Source: DASVFB01 sp036380275
Lineage (GTDB): Bacteria; Actinomycetota; Thermoleophilia; Gaiellales; Gaiellaceae
DNA length: 7,841 nt
NCBI GenBank assembly: GCA_036380275.1
Contig: DASVFB010000021.1
Location: forward strand, 1-7,841
Reading direction: 5' to 3'
Positions 1-7,724 of the stretch are shown here, in pieces. Each line of letters opens with the position of its first letter. Within the stretch, counting starts at the first letter, position 1. Below the pieces are notes generated by a model. That model saw nothing but the letters and a program-made list of their open reading frames with translations, was not told where the DNA came from and made no database searches. The position numbers and the translations under genes were made by a program.

Positions 1-270
1 GGCGATCGGCATGTTTTTGTGAATGACGCCAAGTGCGCCTTGTTGCGCCATGGCGATGGCCATTTCAGACTCGGTAACCGTGTCCATGGCCGCACTCAAC
101 AGCGGCACGTTGAGTTTGATGTTGCGAGTCAGCCTCGTGGAGACGTCGACTTGTGCGGGGAGCACGTTGGAATAGCGCGGAACGAGGGAGATGTCATCAA
201 AGGTGAGCGCCGTCTTCAAGCCGACGCTGATGTTCGTGGAAGCCAGTTCGCTCTCTTTGATCTGCGGCAT
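1..270 (-). CDS. guaB: IMP dehydrogenase, N-terminal 90 residues (cut by window edge)
   Basis: Inosine-5'-monophosphate dehydrogenase oxidises IMP to XMP with NAD+, the committed step of GMP synthesis in the cytosol. Only residues 1-90 are present; the gene runs off the left edge. Translation from the ATG at 268-270 gives the characteristic start of the TIM-barrel domain: LTFDDISLVPRYS at 22-34, VDVSTRLTRNIKLNVPLLSA at 41-60, AAMDTVTES at 60-68 and MAQQGALGVIHKNM at 74-87. The catalytic Cys loop and the CBS pair lie outside the window. The start is supported by an AGGA motif 5 nt upstream (276-279). It begins 17 nt after the secA stop, so it is probably co-transcribed with secA. By hand count this stretch is 57% GC with about 77% G/C at third positions, lower than neighbouring genes, which may mean a different origin. 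Confidence 0.93.
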   Translation of the reverse strand, partial: MPQIKESELASTNISVGLKTALTFDDISLVPRYSNVLPAQVDVSTRLTRNIKLNVPLLSAAMDTVTESEMAIAMAQQGALGVIHKNMPIA

Positions 271-287
271 CAGCGTCCTTTTCTCCC

Positions 288-2957
<2,670 letters not shown>

Positions 2958-2964
2958 TCGTCTC

Positions 2965-3483
2965 CTAGAGTAGCGACGCCTCGATTTCCCAGAGGTCGCC
3001 GTCGAGGCGCCGGGCGCGGACGGCGTAGTCGCCCTCGCGCTCCAGGAGCGGGATCGAGCCGAAGCTGCGCGAGCCGTCGACGATCAGGGTCCGCTCCCCC
3101 TTGTGATGCGCTTGCTCCAGCTCCTGCCCGCCGACGCCTGGCAGGCTCGCGACCTCGATCCGGCGCGCGGCCACCGCCCAGAGGCCGTCGTCGCGCCGAA
3201 CCGCCTCTGCTCGGTACGGCGGATCGAGCGAGATCGCGCCGACGAACGTCTCGATCCCTCTTGGCCCGTACTCGACGATCACCTCGTCGTCGAGCACGAC
3301 GAACTCCGCCCGCTCTCCCTCGAGCTCGGCGGCGAGGGTCGCGATGTCGTCCCACTCGCGCGGCCGGTGGACGCCGTGGATGCCGGCCTTGTCCCACGGC
3401 GCGCGCCGGTCCTCGCCCGGCGACTCGAGCAGCCCCGCCTCGCGCGCAAGCCTCTCGTGCAGCGGCCTGCGGCGGAAGATCAC
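2965..3483 (-). CDS. Uncharacterised 172-residue protein between hpf and secA
   Basis: I do not recognise this family. The 172-residue product has no signal peptide, membrane segment or cysteine, so it is probably cytosolic. It starts with a basic helix-like stretch (residues 1-20) and then appears rich in beta-strand, with alternating hydrophobic residues at 60-72, 90-112 and 131-172. Two segments look like a weak internal duplication: RR-DDG-LWAV at 96-104 and RRLDGDLWEI at 158-167. The start is GTG, chosen because it overlaps the TGA of hpf as GTGA; the stop TAG (2965-2967) overlaps the secA ribosome-binding site. This tight packing argues for a real gene translated together with hpf and secA. 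A role in ribosome hibernation or secretion is possible only by position. The HPF dimerisation-domain core (KRF..KPM..EEA) is not visible. Confidence 0.8.
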   Translation of the reverse strand: MIFRRRPLHERLAREAGLLESPGEDRRAPWDKAGIHGVHRPREWDDIATLAAELEGERAEFVVLDDEVIVEYGPRGIETFVGAISLDPPYRAEAVRRDDGLWAVAARRIEVASLPGVGGQELEQAHHKGERTLIVDGSRSFGSIPLLEREGDYAVRARRLDGDLWEIEASLL

Positions 3484-3812
3484 GCTCCGTTGTGCTCTGT
3501 CCTGCGGCGTGGCTCGCGACGGCGCTTGTCGCGGTATTCCTTGACCTCGCGCATGAGCTTGTCGGTGAGCCCGTCGATGGAGGAACGCATGTCCTTCGTC
3601 GCCTCGCGGACGCGCAGCGAGTGACCCTTCGTGAACACCGTCGCCTCGGCCACCTGGTTCTCGCGAATGGACGGATTGCGCTCGACGGTCAACTCGACCT
3701 CGACCTGGACCATGTCGCCCAGCTGCCTGTCCAGCTTGCTGAGCTTCAGCTCGGCGTAACTTCGAATCGAGTCGCTGAGCTCGAGGTTCTTGCCCTTCAC
3801 CTTCAGACGCAT
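3480..3812 (-). CDS. hpf: Ribosome hibernation-promoting factor, short form (HPF/RaiA family)
   Basis: Members of this family bind the 30S decoding region and inactivate ribosomes during slow growth or stress. The 110-residue product has the S30AE fold pattern: a first strand MRLKVKGKNLELSDSIRSYA, the helix to about residue 30, the strand VQVEVELTVERNP at 35-47, EATVFTKGHSLRVREATKDM at 56-75, and a final helix IDGLTDKLMREVKEYRDKRR at 79-98, followed by a very basic tail. It lacks the C-terminal dimerisation domain found in long HPF of most Gram-positive bacteria. A strong AGGAGG lies 5 nt before the ATG (3818-3823). It follows comFC by 31 nt, and its TGA overlaps the next gene's GTG. comFC-hpf-secA is the same order as in Bacillus. 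The assignment to the family is firm; whether it acts as HPF or as a RaiA-like monosome factor is not decidable here. Confidence 0.93.
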   Translation of the reverse strand: MRLKVKGKNLELSDSIRSYAELKLSKLDRQLGDMVQVEVELTVERNPSIRENQVAEATVFTKGHSLRVREATKDMRSSIDGLTDKLMREVKEYRDKRRREPRRRTEHNGA

Positions 3813-3843
3813 TGCCCCCTCCTCGCCTGGTCTTGAGAAGACA

Positions 3844-4509
3844 CTAGCGCAGTCGAAGTGCGCGGGCGAACGTCACGACCCGCACGTGGCGCGCCCCCGC
3901 CCGCCGGAGCGCCGTCGCGCATGCGGACACCGTCGCGCCGGACGTGTAGACGTCGTCCACGAGGCAGAGCGAGCTCGGCGCACGCTGGGCCTTGGCCGCG
4001 AACGCGGCGCGGACGTTGCGGCGCCGTTCGGCGAGGCTTGCCCCGCGCTGGCGCGGCGCCACGCGCGTGCGCGCGAGCAGATCGAGCACGGGCAGCTCCC
4101 AGCGTTTGCCAAGCTCTTGCGCGAGACGCTCTGCGGGATGGTGGCCCCGTTCGAGCAAACGGGTGCGATCCGACGGAACGTACGTCAGCGCCTCCACGGG
4201 CGGCCGCGCGACCGCGGCGGCGACGAGCTCGGCTGTCGTTGCCGCGATCCGACGGAGGCCGTGTTCCTTCCACCCGGCGACGATCGCGCGGACGCGCTCG
4301 TCGTAGGCGACGGCGGCGCGAGCGGACTCGAACGAGACGCGCCGGCCGGAGCATTCCGCGCAGCGCCGGACGGGCCACGCGGTCGGGCTTCCACACCGTT
4401 CGCAGAGTGGCGGCTCGATCCACGGCAGCGACCCGAGGCAGGCGTCGCAGACGGCCACGCCGCTTCGTCCGCACGCGAGGCAGCGCTGCGGCAGCAGCAG
4501 GTCGAGCAT
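3844..4509 (-). CDS. comFC: ComF family protein (ComFC-like phosphoribosyltransferase)
   Basis: ComFC/GntX-type proteins carry a zinc ribbon and a type I phosphoribosyltransferase fold; in naturally competent bacteria they are needed for handling incoming single-stranded DNA, though the biochemical reaction is unsettled. The 221-residue product shows four CxxC pairs (Cys10/13, 21/24, 36/39, 50/53), a central RGHHPAERLA at 121-130, QRGASLAERRRNV at 154-166, and the PRPP-binding loop LVDDVYTSGAT at 183-193. Length is usual for the family. The ATG is chosen because LDLLLPQRCLACG is the typical N-terminus and an in-frame TGA lies 27 nt upstream. No ribosome-binding site is visible; instead the start codon forms the end of a perfect palindrome. 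The gene is first in the comFC-hpf-secA run. No other competence gene is in the window. Confidence 0.92.
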   Translation of the reverse strand: MLDLLLPQRCLACGRSGVAVCDACLGSLPWIEPPLCERCGSPTAWPVRRCAECSGRRVSFESARAAVAYDERVRAIVAGWKEHGLRRIAATTAELVAAAVARPPVEALTYVPSDRTRLLERGHHPAERLAQELGKRWELPVLDLLARTRVAPRQRGASLAERRRNVRAAFAAKAQRAPSSLCLVDDVYTSGATVSACATALRRAGARHVRVVTFARALRLR

Positions 4510-4533
4510 GCGGCGACGGTACGTCGCCGCATG
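4507..4533. promoter_or_regulatory. Perfect 12-bp-arm palindrome including the comFC start codon
   Basis: The arms catgcggcgacg (4507-4518) and cgtcgccgcatg (4522-4533) are perfect reverse complements separated by 3 nt. In the minus-strand transcript they would form a very stable hairpin ending with the comFC AUG paired in its stem. No Shine-Dalgarno-like sequence is present in or next to it. It could act as a translational hairpin, a protein operator, or the 5' end of a nearly leaderless message. Its existence is certain from the sequence; its function is inference. Confidence 0.6.
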
Positions 4534-4561
4534 TCACGCTGCAGTGAAAATTGTGCGCTAA

Positions 4562-4631
4562 GAACTCGTTTCATAATGCGCTTCGTCGATCAGCGCGCCC
4601 GGCGGCACAAGGCTCATTGTGAAACGAGTTC
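4562..4631. mobile_element. 70-bp MITE-like element with 17-bp inverted ends and TAA duplication
   Basis: The left end gaactcgtttcataatg (4562-4578) and right end cattgtgaaacgagttc (4615-4631) are inverted repeats matching at 16 of 17 positions. They are flanked by the same trinucleotide, TAA at 4559-4561 and TAA at 4632-4634, consistent with a 3-bp target duplication of the TNA type made by some IS5-superfamily transposases. The 36-nt interior has no coding capacity, so a transposase elsewhere would be needed to move it. The family assignment is an inference; the repeats themselves are seen directly. An alternative reading is an intergenic hairpin or terminator, but there is no T tract on either side and the loop is long. 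Confidence 0.6.
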
Positions 4632-4711
4632 TAAAAGCCGTTCGAGACCAGGAAGGCCGCGAGCGACACCGAGCTGGCGATCATCCCGATCGCGAGGAGC
4701 CGCAACACCAT
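4631..4711 (-). CDS. Possible 26-residue hydrophobic peptide
   Basis: A short open frame runs from ATG at 4709-4711 to TAG at 4631-4633. Its product has one continuous hydrophobic stretch (about residues 2-22, containing LLAIGMIASSVSLAAFLV) that could span a membrane once, with a single Arg near the N-terminus. All but one of its 26 sense codons end in G or C, like real genes here. It is in the same frame as the upstream nucleotidyltransferase, separated by that gene's TAG plus 16 codons. There is no convincing ribosome-binding site, only a weak GATGGG. The stop codon sits at the edge of the MITE-like element; removing the element and one TAA copy would still leave TAG there. Function unknown; it may be a chance frame. 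Confidence 0.33.
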   Translation of the reverse strand: MVLRLLAIGMIASSVSLAAFLVSNGF

Positions 4712-4746
4712 GGGCCCATCATGAGCCGTTGCGCGCGTTTGGTGAA

Positions 4747-4762
4747 TAGGCCGAACGGCCTA
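4747..4762 (-). terminator. Short hairpin over the nucleotidyltransferase stop codon
   Basis: taggccg (4747-4753) and cggccta (4756-4762) are perfect inverted repeats with a 2-nt centre; as RNA this would form six pairs closing a GUUC loop. The 3' arm coincides with the TAG stop of the nucleotidyltransferase. Only a weak UAUUC follows instead of a U tract, so it may be a weak or factor-assisted terminator, or an mRNA 3'-end stabiliser. Confidence 0.3.
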
Positions 4763-5521
4763 ATCCAGCAGGTATTGGTCCCGTTCGGGGAGGCCGGCGC
4801 GGCGGCGGTAGCGGTTGTCCGCCTCGAGCAGCTGTGAGCGGTTGCCGATGTCCAGCCACTCACCGCTGAAGCGGTAGCCGTACACGGGCGCGCGTGTGTA
4901 GAGCCACGCGATGAAGTAGCCGGGCTGGTCGGGCGGGTTGCCCTCCGCGAGGTACGCGCGCAGCAGCGCGAAGTGCGCGCGGTGGTAGAGGTAGGTTGCG
5001 ATCGAGATGAGGTTCGACGCCGGCCGTTCGGGCTTTTCCTCGAAGCCGACGACCCGGTCGTCCTGATCCAGCTCGACGACGCTGTACTCGCTGACGAGCT
5101 CGCGGTCGGGGTGGTCGTAGACGGCGATCGCGCTGCCGTCCTTGCTGCGCCAGAAGTCGACGTAGGCCGCGAGGCTGAAGTCGAAGAGGTTGTCGCCGGC
5201 GATGACCAACAGCTCCTCGCCTTCCCACTCCTCTCGGTCGGCGACGAAGGCGATGTCGCCGATGGCACCGAGGCGATCCTCGTTCGAGGTCGTGCCGTCG
5301 TCGTGAACGCGAACGCGTCCGTGCGACCAGCGCTCGAAATCGGGCGCGAAGCGGGCGTTCGTGACGACGTGGATCTCGTCGACGTCGTCGACCTCGGCGA
5401 TCCGGTCGAGGATCCAGTCGGCGATCGGCCGCCCGGCGACGGGCAGCAGCGGCTTTGCCGCCGTGTCCGTCAACGGGCGCAGGCGAGTCGCGTACCCCGC
5501 GGCGAGGATGAGCGCTTTCAA
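4760..5521 (-). CDS. Sugar-phosphate nucleotidyltransferase (NTP_transferase family)
   Basis: Enzymes of this family join a sugar 1-phosphate to an NTP, giving NDP-sugars for cell-envelope polysaccharides. The 253-residue product has the family motifs in order: AAGYATRLRPLT at 7-18 (a variant of the nucleotide-binding GGxGTRLxPLT), Lys23 in AAKPLLPVAGRP, the metal-binding AGDN at 108-111, EEKPERP at 161-167 and GEWLDIGN at 220-227. There is no C-terminal beta-helix acyltransferase domain as in GlmU, so it resembles the short RmlA-like form. Whether it uses dTTP, UTP, GTP or CTP cannot be read from the sequence. The start must be TTG (5519-5521): an in-frame TGA lies 15 nt upstream, and MKALILAAG is the expected N-terminus. 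It lies 163 nt downstream of ahcY across a REP-like cluster. Confidence 0.87.
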   Translation of the reverse strand: MKALILAAGYATRLRPLTDTAAKPLLPVAGRPIADWILDRIAEVDDVDEIHVVTNARFAPDFERWSHGRVRVHDDGTTSNEDRLGAIGDIAFVADREEWEGEELLVIAGDNLFDFSLAAYVDFWRSKDGSAIAVYDHPDRELVSEYSVVELDQDDRVVGFEEKPERPASNLISIATYLYHRAHFALLRAYLAEGNPPDQPGYFIAWLYTRAPVYGYRFSGEWLDIGNRSQLLEADNRYRRRAGLPERDQYLLD

Positions 5522-5523
5522 AA

Positions 5524-5529
5524 CACCCT
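5524..5529 (-). promoter_or_regulatory. Ribosome-binding site for the TTG-started nucleotidyltransferase
   Basis: On the minus strand AGGGTG precedes the TTG codon by 2 nt (AGGG by 4 nt). It supports the TTG start, which is the only initiation codon available between the upstream TGA and the conserved N-terminus. Its outermost base is also the edge of the REP-like repeat, so the repeat insertion may have shaped this site. Confidence 0.45.
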
Positions 5530-5670
5530 GGGGTCAGACCCCCGTCATGTCCGGAGGAGCGCATGGCCGGCGGGATTTACCTGCACGGACCGAAGAGCGA
5601 GCGCCGCGGCCTCGCCGACGATGGTGGCCAGCCCGGACATGGCTGGGGTCTGACCCCTGCCATGTCCGGA
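5529..5670. repeat. REP-like palindrome cluster (ggggtcWgacccc / catgtccgg)
   Basis: Three copies of a half-unit, each a 13-nt palindrome ggggtcWgacccc, a 3-nt spacer and catgtccgg, lie between ahcY and the nucleotidyltransferase. Unit A (5530-5554) reads forward. Unit B (5633-5657) is its inverse and matches A at 23 of 25 positions. Unit C (5645-5669) reads forward and shares B's palindrome, so 5633-5669 is a 37-bp palindrome with only one mismatched pair. The 27-nt blocks 5529-5555 and 5644-5670 agree at 24 of 27 positions as direct repeats. The 78 nt between A and B show no recognisable gene. This resembles REP/BIME elements spread by RAYT (Y1) transposases; no transposase is present here. 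B/C lies 15 nt after the ahcY stop and could also end or protect that transcript. Confidence 0.85.
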
Positions 5671-5684
5671 TCGGGCACGGTTGC

Positions 5685-6953
5685 TCAGGTTCCCTCGTCC
5701 CACGAGGCGAGGTACTTGGCTTGCTCATCCGTGAGCTTGTCGATCTCGACGCCCATCGTCTCGAGCTTCAGCCGCGCGATCTCCTTGTCGATCTCGTCGG
5801 GGACGCCGTAGACCTTCCGTTCGAGCTCGCCCGCGTGCTGGACGGCGTACTCGGCGGCGAGCGCCTGGTTGGCGAAGGACATGTCCATGACGAGCGCGGG
5901 ATGCCCCTCGGCAGCGGCGAGGTTGACCAGCCGTCCGTCGGCGATGAGGTAGAGCCGCCGTCCGTCTGCGAGCGTGAACTCCTCGACGAACTCGCGCGCG
6001 TGCCGCGTCTCCGACGCGAGCGACTTCAGCGCGGGGATGTCGATCTCGACGTTGAAGTGGCCCGTGTTCGCGAGGATCGCGCCGTCCTTCATCTGCTCCA
6101 TGTGCCCACGCGTGACGACGTGCTTGTCACCCGTGGCCGAGCAGAAGATGTCGCCGACCTTCGCGGCTGCCCCCATCGACAGCACCTCGAAGCCGTCCAT
6201 GACCGCCTCGAGCGCGCGGAGCGGATCGACCTCGGTGACGATCACGTGCGAGCCCATGCCGCGCGCGCGGGAGGCGACGCCGCGCCCGACCCAGCCGTAC
6301 CCGGCGACGACGAACCGCTTCCCGGCGAGCAGCACGTTCGTCGCACGGATGATTCCGTCGATCGTCGACTGACCGGTGCCGTAGCGATTGTCGAAGAGAT
6401 GCTTCGTGTTCGCCTCGTTGACGGCGATAATCGGAAAGCCGAGCGCGCCGTCCGCCTCGAGCGCCTTGAGCCGGATGACGCCTGTGGTCGTCTCCTCGGT
6501 GCCCGCGATGATGTCGCCGAGCTGCTCGCGCCGGTGCGAATGGAGCACGCCGATCACGTCGGCGCCGTCGTCCATTGTCAGATGCGGCTTGTGGTCGACT
6601 GCGGCTTCGATATGCGCGTAGTACGTGTCGTTGTCCTCGCCCTTGATCGCGAACACGCTGACGTCGAACTCGTCGACGAGCGCCGCGGCTACATCGTCCT
6701 GCGTCGAGAGCGGATTCGACGCACAGAGCACGACGTCCGCGCCGCCGGCCTTCAGCGTGCGCATCAGGTTCGCCGTCTCCGTCGTGACGTGCAGGCACGC
6801 GGAGACGCGGTAGCCGTTCAGCGGCTGCTCCGCCTCGAATCGCTGTCTGATCGCCGCGAGCACCGGCATCTGCCGGTCCGCCCACTCGATCCGCCGCACG
6901 CCTTCTGGCGCGAGAGCGAGGTCTTTCACGTCGTACCGCTTCGTCGTTGCCAT
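5685..6953 (-). CDS. ahcY: S-adenosylhomocysteine hydrolase (adenosylhomocysteinase)
   Basis: This NAD+-containing cytosolic enzyme reversibly splits S-adenosylhomocysteine into homocysteine and adenosine, removing a product that inhibits methyltransferases. The 422-residue product contains substrate-site residues in conserved contexts: His55 in ACLHVTTETA, Asp129 in TMDDGAD, Glu154 in TEETTTG, Lys184 and Asp188 in NTKHLFDNRYGTGQS. The Rossmann signature is GYGWVGRG at 218-225. It ends in YLASWDEGT and lacks the KPDxYRY tail and the roughly 40-residue insertion of the long form, so it resembles the shorter archaeal/Thermotoga-type enzymes. The frame is open 69 nt further upstream, but ATG at 6951-6953 is preferred: AGAGAGGA lies 4 nt before it and the extra residues overlap merR. 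It follows merR by 13 nt, so the two are probably co-transcribed. Confidence 0.97.
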   Translation of the reverse strand: MATTKRYDVKDLALAPEGVRRIEWADRQMPVLAAIRQRFEAEQPLNGYRVSACLHVTTETANLMRTLKAGGADVVLCASNPLSTQDDVAAALVDEFDVSVFAIKGEDNDTYYAHIEAAVDHKPHLTMDDGADVIGVLHSHRREQLGDIIAGTEETTTGVIRLKALEADGALGFPIIAVNEANTKHLFDNRYGTGQSTIDGIIRATNVLLAGKRFVVAGYGWVGRGVASRARGMGSHVIVTEVDPLRALEAVMDGFEVLSMGAAAKVGDIFCSATGDKHVVTRGHMEQMKDGAILANTGHFNVEIDIPALKSLASETRHAREFVEEFTLADGRRLYLIADGRLVNLAAAEGHPALVMDMSFANQALAAEYAVQHAGELERKVYGVPDEIDKEIARLKLETMGVEIDKLTDEQAKYLASWDEGT

Positions 6954-6957
6954 CGTG

Positions 6958-6965
6958 TCCTCTCT
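6958..6965 (-). promoter_or_regulatory. Ribosome-binding site fixing the ahcY start
   Basis: AGAGAGGA on the minus strand ends 4 nt before the ATG at 6951-6953. It begins directly after the TGA of merR (6967-6969). It supports the 422-residue ahcY product over the 445-residue reading that would start inside merR. Confidence 0.7.
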
Positions 6966-6966
6966 G

Positions 6967-7287
6967 TCAGGCGGCGAGCAGCCGCTCGTGCTTGCGCTGT
7001 TCCCATTCCAGCGGGTCTTCATTGGCGGCGAACCACGTCTCCACCGCGGCCCGCAGCGCGGGCTCGCGCCGGAGCCGAGCGGCGAACGCGACGTCCGCTA
7101 TCTCGACGCGGAAGCGTTGCCGCAGGTCCGCGAGCGAGCGGAGCTGATTCAGCTCGCGCAACCCGTACAGTCGGTACCCGGAACCGCTCCTACGCGGGAC
7201 GACGAGCCCGATCCGCTCGAGGTAACGCAGCATGCGCGCCGACCAGCCTGTCCGGCCGGCCGCCTCGCTGACGGTGATCCCATCCAC
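6967..7287 (-). CDS. Small MerR-family transcriptional regulator
   Basis: The 106-residue product has a MerR-type winged helix-turn-helix: ITVSEAAGRTGWSARMLRYL at 4-23 and ERIGLVVPRRSGSGYRLYG at 24-42, including the wing motif GYRLY. The C-terminal part (about 43-106) is helical with LRELNQL and a Trp-containing segment, but it is too short for a usual effector domain and has no cysteines for metal sensing. The ligand, if any, is unknown. The start is GTG at 7285-7287; the ATG at 7281-7283 is out of frame, and no good ribosome-binding site is visible, so a near-leaderless message is possible. It lies 13 nt before ahcY and may control ahcY and itself; this is inference from position and from the palindrome just upstream. 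Confidence 0.87.
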   Translation of the reverse strand: MDGITVSEAAGRTGWSARMLRYLERIGLVVPRRSGSGYRLYGLRELNQLRSLADLRQRFRVEIADVAFAARLRREPALRAAVETWFAANEDPLEWEQRKHERLLAA

Positions 7288-7299
7288 GCGCGGGAAACC

Positions 7300-7317
7300 T
7301 TAACACAGATGTGTCAA
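7300..7317. promoter_or_regulatory. Candidate operator/promoter region upstream of merR-ahcY
   Basis: On the minus strand TTGACACATCTGTGTTAA is an inverted repeat, TTGACACA and TGTGTTAA around a TC centre, with 7 of 8 positions paired. It ends 12 nt before the merR GTG and covers the stop codon of the cupin gene. TAAGGT at 7297-7302 fits the TAnnnT core of a -10 element, which would place the transcript start close to the GTG; no good -35 is spaced for it. TTGACA itself resembles a -35 but has no -10 at 16-19 nt. A MerR dimer site overlapping the promoter is plausible but unproven. Confidence 0.4.
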
Positions 7318-7724
7318 GGATCGGACGTCCCCTCGCGGCCGTAGCGATCCTCGAGGCGGACGACGTCGTCGAGCTGGGGCGTCGACACCTCGATGATCGT
7401 CGTGTCCTCGATCGCGCTCACCCGATGCACGGTTCCGGGCTGGAAACGGAAAAACGCCGGCGCCGAGACGACCTCCTCGTTGAGCGCCGCCTCCCCCGCA
7501 TCGCCGAGCTCGACCCTCGCACGCCCCGCGTACAGGTACCAGGACTCATCCTTGACGCGATGGAACTGCAGGCTCAGCGACTCGCCCGCCTTCACGAACA
7601 ACACCTTGCCCAGGTACTGCTCCGTCTCCGCCCACACGAGCTCCCACCCCCACGGCTTGTCGACCCGCCGTGCCTCGGTCGCCCACCGCTCGAGATCGAT
7701 CAGGTTCGGCGAGTCGAGGCTCAT
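7314..7724 (-). CDS. Cupin-domain protein like the phosphomannose isomerase half of ManC/AlgA
   Basis: The 136-residue product is a single cupin barrel. Its sequence follows the C-terminal isomerase domain of bifunctional mannose-6-phosphate isomerase/mannose-1-phosphate guanylyltransferases: KPWGWE at 23-28, ESLSLQFHRVKDESWYLYAG at 48-67, FRFQPGTVHRV at 92-102, and IIEVSTPQLDDVVRLEDRYGR at 110-130 with only the usual insertion missing. Likely metal ligands are Gln53, His55, Glu60 and His100. It may interconvert fructose- and mannose-6-phosphate, or another sugar phosphate; activity is inferred. The ATG overlaps the stop of the upstream nucleotidyltransferase as ATGA and has no ribosome-binding site of its own, so translation is probably coupled. 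The stop lies in the palindrome before merR, 26 nt from that gene. Confidence 0.85.
   Translation of the reverse strand: MSLDSPNLIDLERWATEARRVDKPWGWELVWAETEQYLGKVLFVKAGESLSLQFHRVKDESWYLYAGRARVELGDAGEAALNEEVVSAPAFFRFQPGTVHRVSAIEDTTIIEVSTPQLDDVVRLEDRYGREGTSDP

Noticed and set aside
2965..3812. Long HPF split into two genes by a frameshift
   Set aside because: The 172-residue protein lacks the HPF dimerisation core (KRF, KPM, EEA, GH.FF). Only the last residues (DGDLWEIEA) look vaguely like the end of that domain, and the GTGA overlap is typical of coupled genes.
4561..4573. LexA/SOS-type box in agaactcgtttca near comFC
   Set aside because: The spacing does not fit the GAAC-N4-GTTC form of actinobacterial LexA sites, and the sequence is better explained as a terminal inverted repeat.
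3790..4749. 319-residue open frame on the plus strand over comFC
   Set aside because: It is antisense to comFC and passes through both the palindrome and the MITE-like element; no recognisable features.
5633..5669. Simple rho-independent terminator of ahcY
   Set aside because: No T tract follows the palindrome on either strand, and the same unit is repeated at 5530-5554, so a REP-like repeat explains it better, though it may still affect transcription.
5529..5670. CRISPR array from the repeated 27-nt blocks
   Set aside because: Only two direct blocks with an 88-nt gap, each palindromic and partly inverted, and no cas genes.
6954..7022. N-terminal extension of ahcY by 23 residues
   Set aside because: It overlaps the end of merR, lacks family similarity, and a good ribosome-binding site lies before the downstream ATG at 6951-6953.
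5361..7271. 636-residue open frame on the plus strand
   Set aside because: It runs antisense through ahcY and merR and crosses the REP-like cluster; its residues reflect the opposite strand and show no domain.
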